Below are positions 32,847 through 43,079 of a stretch of 64,000 nucleotides of DNA, piece after piece (positions within the stretch are counted from its first letter, which is position 1; each line of letters starts with the position of its first letter). Where the stretch lies: contig JAQXLA010000007.1 of assembly GCA_029011315.1 (NCBI GenBank), positions 1 to 64,000 of the forward strand. Reading direction: 5' to 3'. The notes beneath the pieces were generated by a model. It was not told the origin of the DNA, ran no database searches, and saw only the letters and a program-made list of their open reading frames with translations. Source of the DNA: Desulfovibrionaceae bacterium (lineage in GTDB: Bacteria; Desulfobacterota; Desulfovibrionia; Desulfovibrionales; Desulfovibrionaceae). Position numbers and translations under genes: made by a program.

Positions 32847-33581
32847 CTAATTCGAATCCAAAGCGGCAACGATACGGCGAACCCGCTCCAAATCTTCGGC
32901 GGTATTCACCTCTGGCTGCATTTCGGATACCTCCACCATCCGAATGGAGATTCCCGCCTGAAGGAGACGAAGCTGTTCCAAATCCTCTGCCTGTTCCAAA
33001 TCAGAGACAGGCAGAGTACCGTAGCGCAGCAATGTTTCCCGCCTCCATGCGTACATGCCGATATGAGCCAGATATCGTGGGGCAAAACCTCCGCTTCCCT
33101 GACAGGGAATGGGACTTCTGCTGAAATATAACGCATCACGGCTATGCCGCAGAACAACTTTTGCAAAATTCGGATTCGCGGCCTGCTCTGCGGGAATGGG
33201 AGTGCAGAGCGAAGCGACCTGAATCGATGGATCTTCCGCGATGGCTGCCGTCAGCCTTGCAAGATCCTCAGAATGGACAAGAGGCTGATCCCCCTGCACA
33301 TTCACATAAATATCCGCTTCATATTGGCGAGCTACTTCAATCACGCGATCGGATCCTGAAGGACATGAAGAAGAAGTCATGCAGACCTTTCCTCCAAAGG
33401 ATCGCACGGTATCCGCAATCCGATCGTCCTCAGTCGCTACGACGACTTCATCAAACAGGGAAACCTGCAGAGCCGCTGCATAAACCCACTGCACCATTGG
33501 CTTGCCGCATATATCTGCCAGAGGCTTTCCCGGCAGGCGAACGGAAGCATAGCGAGAAGGAATCACTGCCAGAACTTTCAT
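32847..33581 (-). CDS. kdsB: CMP-Kdo synthetase (3-deoxy-manno-octulosonate cytidylyltransferase), copy 1
   Basis: VIPSRYASVRLPGKPLADICGKPMVQWVY, CPSGSDR, VNVQGDQPL. Confidence 0.93.
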   Translation of the reverse strand: MKVLAVIPSRYASVRLPGKPLADICGKPMVQWVYAAALQVSLFDEVVVATEDDRIADTVRSFGGKVCMTSSSCPSGSDRVIEVARQYEADIYVNVQGDQPLVHSEDLARLTAAIAEDPSIQVASLCTPIPAEQAANPNFAKVVLRHSRDALYFSRSPIPCQGSGGFAPRYLAHIGMYAWRRETLLRYGTLPVSDLEQAEDLEQLRLLQAGISIRMVEVSEMQPEVNTAEDLERVRRIVAALDSN

Positions 33582-33649
33582 ATATCTCTCCTCAAAAAAA
33601 TTTAAGCATTGAGCCTGTTTTTTCAGGTTCAGAAGATATTGTCAAAAAA

Positions 33650-33952
33650 ATATCGTGTTCTCCATATTTCCTATTGCAGGATAAAAAATGGTAAATTGTG
33701 CTATAAAATCTTATAAAATCAATTTATATTATAAATATATAAATTTTTTATAAAATTATAAAAACACCATAAGTGAAAAAAAAAAAATATTTAATCTAAA
33801 ATTGTTTTTATTAAATATAAAATTTATACTATATTAAATAATAAATTTATTGATATTATTTCCTAATAATATATAGATGTATATTACATATAAGATGCTG
33901 AAGGATCTCTCCTTATCCAATATATTATCCAATATATCAAGGTTTGTAAAAT
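33650..33952. promoter_or_regulatory. Extremely AT-rich divergent intergenic region
   Basis: Roughly 300 bp dominated by A/T, with an A12 tract (33776-33787) and a perfect 12-bp tandem repeat (33914-33937). Confidence 0.55.
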
Positions 33953-35872
33953 ATGCTCTATCAAAGACTAAAACCGTACGAAGCAGGCATTGCGACAGCC
34001 GGAATATTCTTCTTTCTGTCATGTCCTTCAGCTTTTACGGCAGATACATTTTTTGCTTCGGAAACCCCGTCAGCCGTATTCCTGGCCTGTCTTGCAAGTG
34101 TGATTCTGACGTCAGTCATTGTCTGCCTGATATATCTCTCGCGCGTTCAATGTCTTAAAAAGGAAAACAGGGAACTTCGCAAGACCCTTTTGCGCAAGGA
34201 AACAAACTATGCGGCTCAAAACAGGTTTCTTGATGACTTTTCCCGAAATGTCCGCACCCCCATCAATACGATTCTCGGAACGGCGGATTTGGCACGCCGC
34301 ACCCTGCCTTCTTCCAATCATCAGATTACTGACTATCTGAACTGCATGGCCGTTGCATCCGGTCAGATTTTGGCCATTGCGAGCGAACTTTCCGACGTGA
34401 CCTATCCAGAAGGAAAAGATATTGAGATTCTGGACGATCTCTTCAATATGAACGACTTCGCATCAAAATGCCGGACGACAATTCCTTTTTATTTGACAGG
34501 GAGAAACCTGGCTTTTGAATGTGTTACAGATGCTATTGTCCATCCTGAAATTATTGGCGATGAGATGCACCTGCACCAGATTCTGCTGAATCTGATAGAA
34601 AATGCTGTAAAGTTTACGCCGGATAACGGGAAAATAACTCTGCACATTTCCGAAATCTCCGCAGGCCACCGCATGGCATCATTCCGCTTTGAAGTCAGAG
34701 ATACCGGCATCGGCATGACGCAACAAAAGCTCAACAGCATACTGGCACAGGATTTACGCCAGGATGATCCGTCTGATTCTTCCGTCCACGGAACAGGACT
34801 CGGTCTGCTCATTGTCCGGGAACTCGTGGAAAGGCTCGGAGGCTCATTCAGCGCGGAAAGCCGTCTGAACGAAGGAAGCCGATTCATCGTTGAAATCCCC
34901 TTCGCCATCAATCTTCTGACATTCCAGAATAAAGACCAATCTCAGGAAATAAAGCATCTCGACGGCATCAACATTCTCCTGGTTGAAGACAATCTGCTGA
35001 ACGCCATGATGGCTCAGGAAGTGCTTGAAAAAGAATCGGCTTCCGTCGTGCTTGCTGAAAACGGCCGCATTGCCCTGGAAAAGTTCCGGCAAAGCCAGAT
35101 CAATTTTTTTGATGCCATTCTCATGGACATCATCATGCCTGAAATGGACGGCTTTGAGGCTGCACGGGCAATTCGTTCTCTGGAACGGACAGACGCCCCT
35201 GTCGTTCCGATTGTTGCCTTATCGGTACAGGCATCAACCGATGATATTCGGAAATCCCGCGATGCGGGCATGAATGCCATGCTGGGCAAACCCATTGAGA
35301 TTCCTCTGCTCATCAAAACGCTGATGCAATGCATTCAGAAAAAATCCATCGAACTCAGTGAACAGCTGGATCACTCCAGAATTCAGGCGATGCGAGACGG
35401 ATTAACCGGCGTCAAAAACCGCATGGCCTATTTGACAGCGATATCTTCTCTGAATCAAAAGCTGAAAAGAAAAGAAGTATCCGAATTTGGCATAATCGTT
35501 TTTGACATCAATGGTCTCAAAGAATCGAATGATACGCGGGGACATACGGCTGGCGACAGGCTTATCCAATGCGCATGCCGGCTTATCTGTCGCATTTTTG
35601 CGCACAGTCCTGTGTTCCGAATCGGCGGCGATGAATTTGTGGTGCTTCTTCTGGAAGAAGATTACCTCAACAGGGAAATGCTGCTGCAACAGTTCGAAAC
35701 TTCGATGAGGACAACAGTCATTGACGAAAATCGCCGGGATTATCTTTCTGTCGCCTACGGTCTGGCCGTATATGATAAAAACCATCCTGACAGCGAATCC
35801 GTCTTCCAGCAGGCCGATGCCAATATGTATGCCCGCAAGGCTCTCATGAAAGGCATTCGCAACGTGCACTAA
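33953..35872 (+). CDS. Membrane hybrid histidine-kinase-like/REC/GGDEF protein
   Basis: N-terminal TMs; degenerate H-box SRNVRTPINTI; intact N/G boxes (LNLIENAVKFT, DTGIGM, GTGLGLLIV); REC (LVEDN, AILMDIIMPEMDG, GKP); GGDEF domain RIGGDEF. Confidence 0.93.
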   Translation: MLYQRLKPYEAGIATAGIFFFLSCPSAFTADTFFASETPSAVFLACLASVILTSVIVCLIYLSRVQCLKKENRELRKTLLRKETNYAAQNRFLDDFSRNVRTPINTILGTADLARRTLPSSNHQITDYLNCMAVASGQILAIASELSDVTYPEGKDIEILDDLFNMNDFASKCRTTIPFYLTGRNLAFECVTDAIVHPEIIGDEMHLHQILLNLIENAVKFTPDNGKITLHISEISAGHRMASFRFEVRDTGIGMTQQKLNSILAQDLRQDDPSDSSVHGTGLGLLIVRELVERLGGSFSAESRLNEGSRFIVEIPFAINLLTFQNKDQSQEIKHLDGINILLVEDNLLNAMMAQEVLEKESASVVLAENGRIALEKFRQSQINFFDAILMDIIMPEMDGFEAARAIRSLERTDAPVVPIVALSVQASTDDIRKSRDAGMNAMLGKPIEIPLLIKTLMQCIQKKSIELSEQLDHSRIQAMRDGLTGVKNRMAYLTAISSLNQKLKRKEVSEFGIIVFDINGLKESNDTRGHTAGDRLIQCACRLICRIFAHSPVFRIGGDEFVVLLLEEDYLNREMLLQQFETSMRTTVIDENRRDYLSVAYGLAVYDKNHPDSESVFQQADANMYARKALMKGIRNVH

Positions 35873-35994
35873 CTTTGTTTTTACAATTCACGGGCATCTT
35901 CTCTGCTCTGCTGTCAGGCAAGAGTGAGGGGATGCCTTGATTTTTACCGTTAATACTTTATAGTTTTGTAAAATTTTTCGTCAGAGGACTTTTT

Positions 35995-36345
35995 ATGAAA
36001 CGAATGCTGCTTCTTTTGATTCTGCTGCTTGCGTTCGCTGCGGTATCCGCCTGCGTGCCGAAAAAGACATCTCAGGATTCCCCTGAGGGGCAGCAAACTC
36101 CCGCAGGGGATCCCTTTGCTCTGGCTATTTCCGGGATGGCACCTGAAACAACGGCCGTCATGAATTCTCCCTACGGAGAAAATTCCCAGGTCTATGTCGG
36201 ATATAACTATCGTTCAGGATTGGGCGCGCCATGCAAACGTGTTGATGTCCTGGCAGGGGGGCTCCGTCACAGACTGGCTGTCTGCATGGATCGCAATAAC
36301 ACATGGTATGTTGCAGAGCCCATTTTTGAACCTTCTCAAAGGTAG
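35995..36345 (+). CDS. Small putative lipoprotein
   Basis: MKRMLLLLILLLAFAAVSAC lipobox; 116 aa; directly upstream of kpsM. Confidence 0.75.
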   Translation: MKRMLLLLILLLAFAAVSACVPKKTSQDSPEGQQTPAGDPFALAISGMAPETTAVMNSPYGENSQVYVGYNYRSGLGAPCKRVDVLAGGLRHRLAVCMDRNNTWYVAEPIFEPSQR

Positions 36346-36353
36346 CCCAGCTC

Positions 36354-37121
36354 ATGCTTCGGGCCATAATCGTGCAGTGGCGCGTCATTTACGCTCTGAT
36401 TTTGCGGGAAGTGTATTCCTATTACGGCAAATCGCGCCTTGGATATCTCTGGAAGATTGTTGATGCGGCAAACATGGTTCTCGTCTTTTGGGGACTCCGC
36501 CATGCTATGGGCATTAACTCTTCAAACGGCATGCACATTCTGGTTTTCCTAATCGCAGGATTTGGCCTGTTTATAACCTTTCGCAAAATCGTATCCGGCT
36601 GCATCAGCGTTATGGTGGGCAACAAACGCCTGCTGTCCTTTCCTCAGGTAACAAATCTTGACTGTATCCTGGCTCATTTTCTTCTGGATTTTTCAACCAA
36701 CCTTGTCAGCTATCTTCTCATTCTTCTGACCGGAGTCATTTTTGGCGTTCCGCTGTTTATTGCAGACTTCGGAAGTCTTCTGTTCATTGTCATCATATTT
36801 CCAATATTTTGCCTTGGCATCGGACTGATTCTTGCTTCCCTCGTCATCATCTATCCCTTTATTGAACATTTCATCAAAGCTGCTCTCAGAATCCTGATGT
36901 TCACGTCAGGCACTTTTTTCTCTGTCAGCTCACTGCCATCGCATATTCTACAGTATCTCTGGCTCAATCCGATCACTCAGTTTATTGAATGGACACGGCT
37001 TTGCCTTTCAAAGGGATACTATACGCCGCCAATCGATGTTCCCTATATTCTGATCTGGACCTTTTCCAGCTTTTGTATCGGCCTTTTGCTTGAACGTCAT
37101 GTTCGTGGAAAAATTTCATGA
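36354..37121 (+). CDS. kpsM: Capsule ABC-2 transporter permease KpsM
   Basis: Six-TM ABC-2 permease; operonic with kpsT/E/D. Confidence 0.88.
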   Translation: MLRAIIVQWRVIYALILREVYSYYGKSRLGYLWKIVDAANMVLVFWGLRHAMGINSSNGMHILVFLIAGFGLFITFRKIVSGCISVMVGNKRLLSFPQVTNLDCILAHFLLDFSTNLVSYLLILLTGVIFGVPLFIADFGSLLFIVIIFPIFCLGIGLILASLVIIYPFIEHFIKAALRILMFTSGTFFSVSSLPSHILQYLWLNPITQFIEWTRLCLSKGYYTPPIDVPYILIWTFSSFCIGLLLERHVRGKIS

Positions 37122-37786
37122 TTTATCTTCAGCATGTCACAAAAACTCTGCGCCGGCTCAATGGTTCGAGAAATACCATTCTACGGGACATTTCTCATCA
37201 TTTTCGCAGAGGCGAACGTACCGGGATTCTCGGCCTGAGAGGCTCCGGAAAAAGTACGCTGATTGATCTGCTCTGCGGGAAACTGCAGCCTGATTCGGGA
37301 AAGGTGCTGAGAACGTGCCGGGTATCCTGGCCGCTCGGCTTCTCAATCGGCTTCTATACTCAGATGACAGGAAGAGAAAATCTTCGCTTTGCCAGCCGTA
37401 TCTACGGTGCCGACATCAAAAAAGTCATGAATTTCGTCGAGGATTTTTCCGAACTGGGCAAAGCCCTCAATCTTCCGCTCAGTGCCTATTCCAGCGCCAT
37501 GAGACTCAAACTGGCCTTTGGCTTAAGCATGGCCATAGACTTTGATCTCTATCTCATCGACGAAGGCTACCGCATCGGCGATCGGAATTTTCGCAGAAAA
37601 TGCGATGAATGTTTCCAGCAGCGGCTGAAAAATGCGTCCTGCATTATTGCCTCATCTCAGACATCCTTGATCAAACGATACTGCAGCCGCATCATGATTC
37701 TGCATGAAGGCCATTTTATGTCTTTTCCTACAGCGGATCAGACGCTTGAGGCATATGAAGCACTCTGCCAACACAGCATGGAATGA
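37118..37786 (+). CDS. kpsT: Capsule ABC transporter ATPase KpsT
   Basis: Walker A GLRGSGKSTL, YSSAMRLKLAFGLSMAIDFDLYLIDEG. Confidence 0.92.
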   Translation: MIYLQHVTKTLRRLNGSRNTILRDISHHFRRGERTGILGLRGSGKSTLIDLLCGKLQPDSGKVLRTCRVSWPLGFSIGFYTQMTGRENLRFASRIYGADIKKVMNFVEDFSELGKALNLPLSAYSSAMRLKLAFGLSMAIDFDLYLIDEGYRIGDRNFRRKCDECFQQRLKNASCIIASSQTSLIKRYCSRIMILHEGHFMSFPTADQTLEAYEALCQHSME

Positions 37787-37886
37787 ATATTCCGGGGATT
37801 GCTCACCGTATCAACAGGATTGATCCGTCGTATACATTCAACAACTACAGCAACTTCATGTTGCCTATGCCAAGCAGGAGCAGGCC

Positions 37887-39704
37887 ATGCCTGAATTCAA
37901 TGCCGTAAATCTCAAGCAGCTGCTGAAGCAGCAACGCTTTGCCTACAGCAAGCAGGGCACATTGCTTGCAGAGGTGCCAGCCCTGACAAAATACTTTGAC
38001 AGTGAAAACGAAGAGGAAAGCTCTCTGCAGAAAAACCTCAGTTACATTCATGAATTTTACGCGGCGGAACAGAACCTGCTGGTATCGATCAGGCAGCTGC
38101 GGAGCGCGACAACAGACATTGCCGCCCTGCTGAGTCATGCATCTCAAGCTTCGCCAGAGGAAAATCTTTCCGGCGAAGATTCCGATTTTGCCAATGCCAT
38201 TCAGAATGGCTCTGATATTGAGCAGCTGATTCTGGAGCAAATCAACATGCTGTACAAGATCCTGACGCAGCAGGAAGAAATCTGCCTGCCGTGCATTGAG
38301 GGAATGCCCGCCTCTCAATTTTCTGAAAACGAGGCCAAAGAAGCAATACTCAAATTGAATGAGCTTTATGAACAGGCGATGTATCATCATCGAAAAATCC
38401 GGATGTTTATGCTCAGAAATAGGCCTCATATGGAAACCATCCTGCGCAATTCTCATGACGCTGGGGAAAATGCCAATGTCCCGGAAACAGAACCTCTGTC
38501 GATGAGCCTGCCGAACGCTGATCCTCTGCGGGAAGAGATGCTTCAGGATGAAAAAGAAACTCAAAACGCATTCTCCTTTTCCCAAAACAGGCTCTTACGA
38601 ATAAAAGACTTTCTTGTTCAGCACAAATATCTCGCGCTTCTGCTCTCTCCGGCTCTGCTGGCCTTTCTGTATTTTCTGCTTTTTGCGTCCCCCATGTATA
38701 TTTCGCATGCGAGCTTTGCGATCCGCAATGCGGATTCCTCTTCCTCAGCTGGAAAGGAATTCGCCTCTCTTCTGCTCCCCGGGGGAGCCAGCAGCGCGTC
38801 CAATGATTCCTTTATTATTAATGATTACATACAAAGTCTGGATATCGCCAAGGACATCGCCCGGGAGCTGAATTTGATCGATCATTTCAGCAACCGCTCC
38901 CATGACATAATCTCCAGACTGTGGTCATCTCCCACGGATGACGACTGGCTGAAATACTGGCGCAGAGTCGTCATCACCGAGCACAATGTCGATACAGGCA
39001 TTATTTCCCTTGAAGTCCGGGCCTATTCTCCTGAAGTCGCCCAGAAAATGACACAGGCAATTCTGAAACGTGGAGAAAACCTCGTCAATGCGATGAATGA
39101 ACGTGCCCAGCGGGATGCTGTAGAGCTGGCACGGCAGGAAGTGACTAGAGCTGAAGAACGCATCCGCAATGTGCAGAATGCCATGCGCAACTTCCGCAAC
39201 ACGCACAATCTTCTTGATCCGAAAACAACGGCGGCCGGAGTTCAGACGCTCGTTTCCCGTCTGGAAACGGAGGCTGCCACGCTCCGTACGCAAATCATGG
39301 AAGCCAGAGCCTACATGCGCAAAGACGCGCCGCTTCTCAAGTCTCTGCATCAGCGTTTGGATGCTGTGGAAAAGCAGCTTGAAACGGAGATTCAGCGCGT
39401 TGCGGGACAGACTGCGCAGCAGAGCAATCTCAATGCGCTTGTCGCAGATTATGAAGATCTGACCATCGAAGCGGATTTTGCTCAAAAGCAGCTCATCTCC
39501 GCAATGAATTCGATGGAACAGGCTCGCATCCAACAGACGATGCAGTCACGGTATGTTGTCGCTTATCAGACGCCGACGCTTCCGGATGAATCGCTGTATC
39601 CCCGTCCTTTCCTGTTTACTGTCTACATTTTCCTGGGAACGCTGATCCTGGCGGGCATTGTTTCGCTGATCACGGTCTCCATCCGCGAACACATGGGATT
39701 CTAA
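37887..39704 (+). CDS. kpsE: Capsule polysaccharide export inner-membrane protein KpsE (long N-terminal extension)
   Basis: PCP/Wzz-like: TM (LALLLSPALLAFLYFLLF), SHASFAIRNAD, coiled coil, C-terminal TM; followed by kpsD. Confidence 0.88.
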   Translation: MPEFNAVNLKQLLKQQRFAYSKQGTLLAEVPALTKYFDSENEEESSLQKNLSYIHEFYAAEQNLLVSIRQLRSATTDIAALLSHASQASPEENLSGEDSDFANAIQNGSDIEQLILEQINMLYKILTQQEEICLPCIEGMPASQFSENEAKEAILKLNELYEQAMYHHRKIRMFMLRNRPHMETILRNSHDAGENANVPETEPLSMSLPNADPLREEMLQDEKETQNAFSFSQNRLLRIKDFLVQHKYLALLLSPALLAFLYFLLFASPMYISHASFAIRNADSSSSAGKEFASLLLPGGASSASNDSFIINDYIQSLDIAKDIARELNLIDHFSNRSHDIISRLWSSPTDDDWLKYWRRVVITEHNVDTGIISLEVRAYSPEVAQKMTQAILKRGENLVNAMNERAQRDAVELARQEVTRAEERIRNVQNAMRNFRNTHNLLDPKTTAAGVQTLVSRLETEAATLRTQIMEARAYMRKDAPLLKSLHQRLDAVEKQLETEIQRVAGQTAQQSNLNALVADYEDLTIEADFAQKQLISAMNSMEQARIQQTMQSRYVVAYQTPTLPDESLYPRPFLFTVYIFLGTLILAGIVSLITVSIREHMGF

Positions 39705-39705
39705 T

Positions 39706-41493
39706 ATGAAAAAACACTGTCTTTCTCTTCTGGCATTGGTTTTCTGTGCTTTTCCGTCATTTGCGTCAGATACCATCTCCAACAGTGCGGCCACTTTTCA
39801 GCCGTCAGATCTTTCCTCAGGCATTCCTCTGCAGGGCAAGCTTTCCGACTCAGCCCAGCAGCAGATGATCCGGCCGCAGACAACCCCCGGAGGCTATGCC
39901 ATTCCGACTGTCCCGGTGCAGCAATATCAGGAACGCAGCATGCAGCCTTCGGTACTCAACGCTCCGCCGGCCTGGGCTCAAGACTCCTTCCTTGAAAAAT
40001 CAACGCATATGCTGGCTCCGTTCGGCGCCAATCTGTTCCAGGGCAATTTTTCAGGAACCTACAGCGACGGCATGGACGGAAGCTATACCATTATGCCGGG
40101 AGATCGCATCGTTGTCAGAATCTGGGGTGCAAAAGTGTTCAATGATGTGCTTCCAGTCGATCAGCAAGGCAATATTTTTCTTCCTGAAGTCGGACCGGTT
40201 CATGTGGCTGGAGTCTCGCAGTCTGCGCTTCAGAGGACAGTCAGTGCAAAACTGGCCTCGGTCTTTACCAGCAACGTCAATATCTATGTGAACTTACAAA
40301 GCTCTCAGCCCGTTGCGGTCTATGTTGCCGGATTTGTCAATCGTCCAGGACGATATGCCGGGAGTTCCGCTGATTCCGTCATGTCCTTTCTGGACAGAGC
40401 CGGAGGCATTACCCCCAACAGGGGCACGTTTCGGACAATTCTTGTCAAGCGAGGGAAAAAAACGATTGAATCTCTCGATTTGTATGATTTTGCCCTGAAA
40501 GGCGAAATTCCTGATATTCGCCTCAAAAGCGGAGATGTAATTCTGGTCGGCGAACGGGGCATCAGCGTCTCGGCCTACGGTCTGATTCGGCAGGAAGCAC
40601 GATATGAATTTACCGGCAGCAGGCCTACAGGAAGCCAGCTGATTCGTTATGCCAAACCGCTGGCAGGCGTCACACATGTCAGTGTCTCCGGCGTGCGGCA
40701 GGGACTCCCCTTCCACAACTATATGCCGCTGTCCGAACTGCAGTCATTGAGGCTTGCTGACGGAGATGCCGTAGAATTTGTCGCAGACATTCGAGGCAAA
40801 ACCATTTTGGCATCTGTCTCCGGTGCTATCCGTGGAGAATCCAGATTCCCTGTCAAAAGCAGCACCACTTTGCGGGATATTCTTTCGTATATTGAAGTCG
40901 ATCCCGTCCTCGCATCCGTCAAATCCGTCTATGTGCGCCGTCAAAGCGTAGCTCAGCAGCAGAAAGCCATTTTGCAGGATGCCCTGAGACGCTTGGAACA
41001 ATCGACGCTGACAGCGACTTCCGCAACTTCTGAAGAAGCGGAAATCCGAATCAAGGAAGCTCAGCTGGTGCAAAATTTTGTACAGAGAGCCGCGGCTCTG
41101 ACACCTGACGGCATCGTTGTTGTCTCCCGCAATGGCCGAATCGGTGATCTTGTCCTGGAAGACGGAGATGAAATCGTCATTCCCCAATACAGCGATGTGA
41201 TCCAGATTTCCGGCGAAGTCATCATGCCCAAAGCGATTGCCTATGATCCGGCCATGAAATTTGAAGACTATATCACCGGAGCCGGAGGGTTCACCCCAAA
41301 AGCAGACACATCTTCTGTTCTGGTTGCAAGGCTGAACGGTGAAATCGGTCTGGTTCGTGAACTGGGCATCAGCCGGGGAGACAGGATTCTGGTGCTGCCC
41401 AGAGTGGAAAGCAAAAATCTTGCTCTTGCCAAGGGTCTTTCTCAAATTCTCTACCAGATTGCCATTGCCGCAAAGGTGGCTATAGGGCTGTAA
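39706..41493 (+). CDS. kpsD: Polysaccharide export outer membrane protein KpsD
   Basis: Signal peptide; [17 protein letters not shown]...[25 protein letters not shown]-type repeats. Confidence 0.9.
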   Translation: MKKHCLSLLALVFCAFPSFASDTISNSAATFQPSDLSSGIPLQGKLSDSAQQQMIRPQTTPGGYAIPTVPVQQYQERSMQPSVLNAPPAWAQDSFLEKSTHMLAPFGANLFQGNFSGTYSDGMDGSYTIMPGDRIVVRIWGAKVFNDVLPVDQQGNIFLPEVGPVHVAGVSQSALQRTVSAKLASVFTSNVNIYVNLQSSQPVAVYVAGFVNRPGRYAGSSADSVMSFLDRAGGITPNRGTFRTILVKRGKKTIESLDLYDFALKGEIPDIRLKSGDVILVGERGISVSAYGLIRQEARYEFTGSRPTGSQLIRYAKPLAGVTHVSVSGVRQGLPFHNYMPLSELQSLRLADGDAVEFVADIRGKTILASVSGAIRGESRFPVKSSTTLRDILSYIEVDPVLASVKSVYVRRQSVAQQQKAILQDALRRLEQSTLTATSATSEEAEIRIKEAQLVQNFVQRAAALTPDGIVVVSRNGRIGDLVLEDGDEIVIPQYSDVIQISGEVIMPKAIAYDPAMKFEDYITGAGGFTPKADTSSVLVARLNGEIGLVRELGISRGDRILVLPRVESKNLALAKGLSQILYQIAIAAKVAIGL

Positions 41494-41504
41494 GGAGATC
41501 CGGA

Positions 41505-42332
41505 GTGTTTCATTTCTCTTTTAAAGAGCAGGATCTGTTTGCCGTAGGCAATGCATGTCCCCTCTTTTTCATTGCCGGTCCATGCGCGATTGAAAGCCGA
41601 TCGCACGCCATGGAAGTTTCATCTGCTCTGAAGGAAATTTTTGCCGACGCAGATATCCCGTTCATCTACAAATCAAGCTTTGACAAGGCGAACCGTTCCT
41701 CAGGAACAGGCTTCAGAGGTCCTGGCATCAAAGATGGCCTGGAGATTCTTGCCGAAGTCCGCGAAAGTCGCCAAATTCCTGTTTTGACAGATATTCATAC
41801 GGCAGATCAGGCAGCTCCAGCAGCTCAGGCCGTAGACTATCTTCAGACTCCCGCCTTCCTGTGCCGCCAGACGGATCTGATCCAGGCTGCCGCCGCAGCA
41901 GGCAAACCCGTCAATATTAAAAAAGGTCAGTTTCTGGCTCCCTGGGAAATGGAAAATGTGCTGAAAAAGGCACTGGCAACCGGAAATGACAAGATTTCCC
42001 TTTGTGAGCGGGGCACAAGTTTTGGCTATGGCAACCTTGTCGTCGATATGCGCGGGCTTGAAATTATGAAGCGTTTCGCTCCGGTGATCTTTGACGCCAC
42101 GCACAGCGTGCAGCTTCCGGGATCCCGAGGATCATGCAGCGGCGGACAGAGAGAATTCGTTGCGGCTCTTGCCCGTGCAGCCTCCGCGATAGGTGTCGCC
42201 GGAATTTTTATGGAAGTGCATCCTGACCCGGATAAAGCGCCTTGCGACGGGCCCAATATGCTGGCAATACGAGATCTCCCGAATTTGCTCAGGCAGCTGA
42301 AGAAAATTGACCGCATCGCCAAAACATTATGA
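41505..42332 (+). CDS. kdsA: 3-deoxy-8-phosphooctulonate synthase
   Basis: [27 protein letters not shown]-like [34 protein letters not shown] start. Confidence 0.96.
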   Translation: MFHFSFKEQDLFAVGNACPLFFIAGPCAIESRSHAMEVSSALKEIFADADIPFIYKSSFDKANRSSGTGFRGPGIKDGLEILAEVRESRQIPVLTDIHTADQAAPAAQAVDYLQTPAFLCRQTDLIQAAAAAGKPVNIKKGQFLAPWEMENVLKKALATGNDKISLCERGTSFGYGNLVVDMRGLEIMKRFAPVIFDATHSVQLPGSRGSCSGGQREFVAALARAASAIGVAGIFMEVHPDPDKAPCDGPNMLAIRDLPNLLRQLKKIDRIAKTL

Positions 42333-42344
42333 GGATCCTGTGTC

Positions 42345-43079
42345 ATGAGCATCATTGCCGTTATTCCTTCCCGATACGCATCAACGCGTCTTCCGGGCAA
42401 ACCGCTGGCTGATATCTGCGGAAAGCCGATGATTCAACGCGTGTACGAACGTGTTCTGCAGTCGGAAGCCTTTGATCGTGTTCTGATTGCAACTGATGAC
42501 CAACGCATCTTCCATGCTGCGTCCCTATTCGGAGCCGAATGCTGCATGACCGATCCCCGATGTCCATCGGGATCGGATCGGCTTCTGGAAGTGGCTTCAG
42601 CACATCATGCTGATATTTACGTCAATATTCAGGGTGATGAACCGCTGATCAACCCGGATGCACTGAGGCAGCTTGCCGAGATGATGTTGGCAGATCCTGC
42701 GGTTTCCGTCGGAACGCTCTGCTGTGCCATTTCCGCAGAACAGGCGCAGAATCCCAATCTCGTCAAAGTCGTGATGGATCATACGGGCAATGCGCTGTAT
42801 TTCAGCCGAAGCCCGATTCCCTATCCTCGCTCAGGCGGAATACCTCCTCACTATTTCGGACATATCGGCGTTTATGCCTACAGACGGGATTTTTTGATGG
42901 GATTCAGCGCACTGCCGTACTCGCCACTGGAGCATACGGAAAAACTGGAACAGCTCCGCATTCTCCAGGCCGGCACGGCGATACGGGTTCTTGCCGTTGA
43001 TCCAATGGGACCCGGCGTGGATACGCCTGAAGATCTCGAACAGGTCAGAAAAATATTCAGGGAGACGATCGGCGCATGA
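42345..43079 (+). CDS. kdsB: CMP-Kdo synthetase, copy 2 (kpsU-like position)
   Basis: VIPSRYASTRLPGKPLADICGKPMIQRVYERV, CPSGSDR, VNIQGDEPL. Confidence 0.94.
   Translation: MSIIAVIPSRYASTRLPGKPLADICGKPMIQRVYERVLQSEAFDRVLIATDDQRIFHAASLFGAECCMTDPRCPSGSDRLLEVASAHHADIYVNIQGDEPLINPDALRQLAEMMLADPAVSVGTLCCAISAEQAQNPNLVKVVMDHTGNALYFSRSPIPYPRSGGIPPHYFGHIGVYAYRRDFLMGFSALPYSPLEHTEKLEQLRILQAGTAIRVLAVDPMGPGVDTPEDLEQVRKIFRETIGA

Noticed and set aside
33953-35872. Degenerate GGDEF domain
   Set aside because: RIGGDEF signature is intact; only the histidine-kinase H-box is degenerate.
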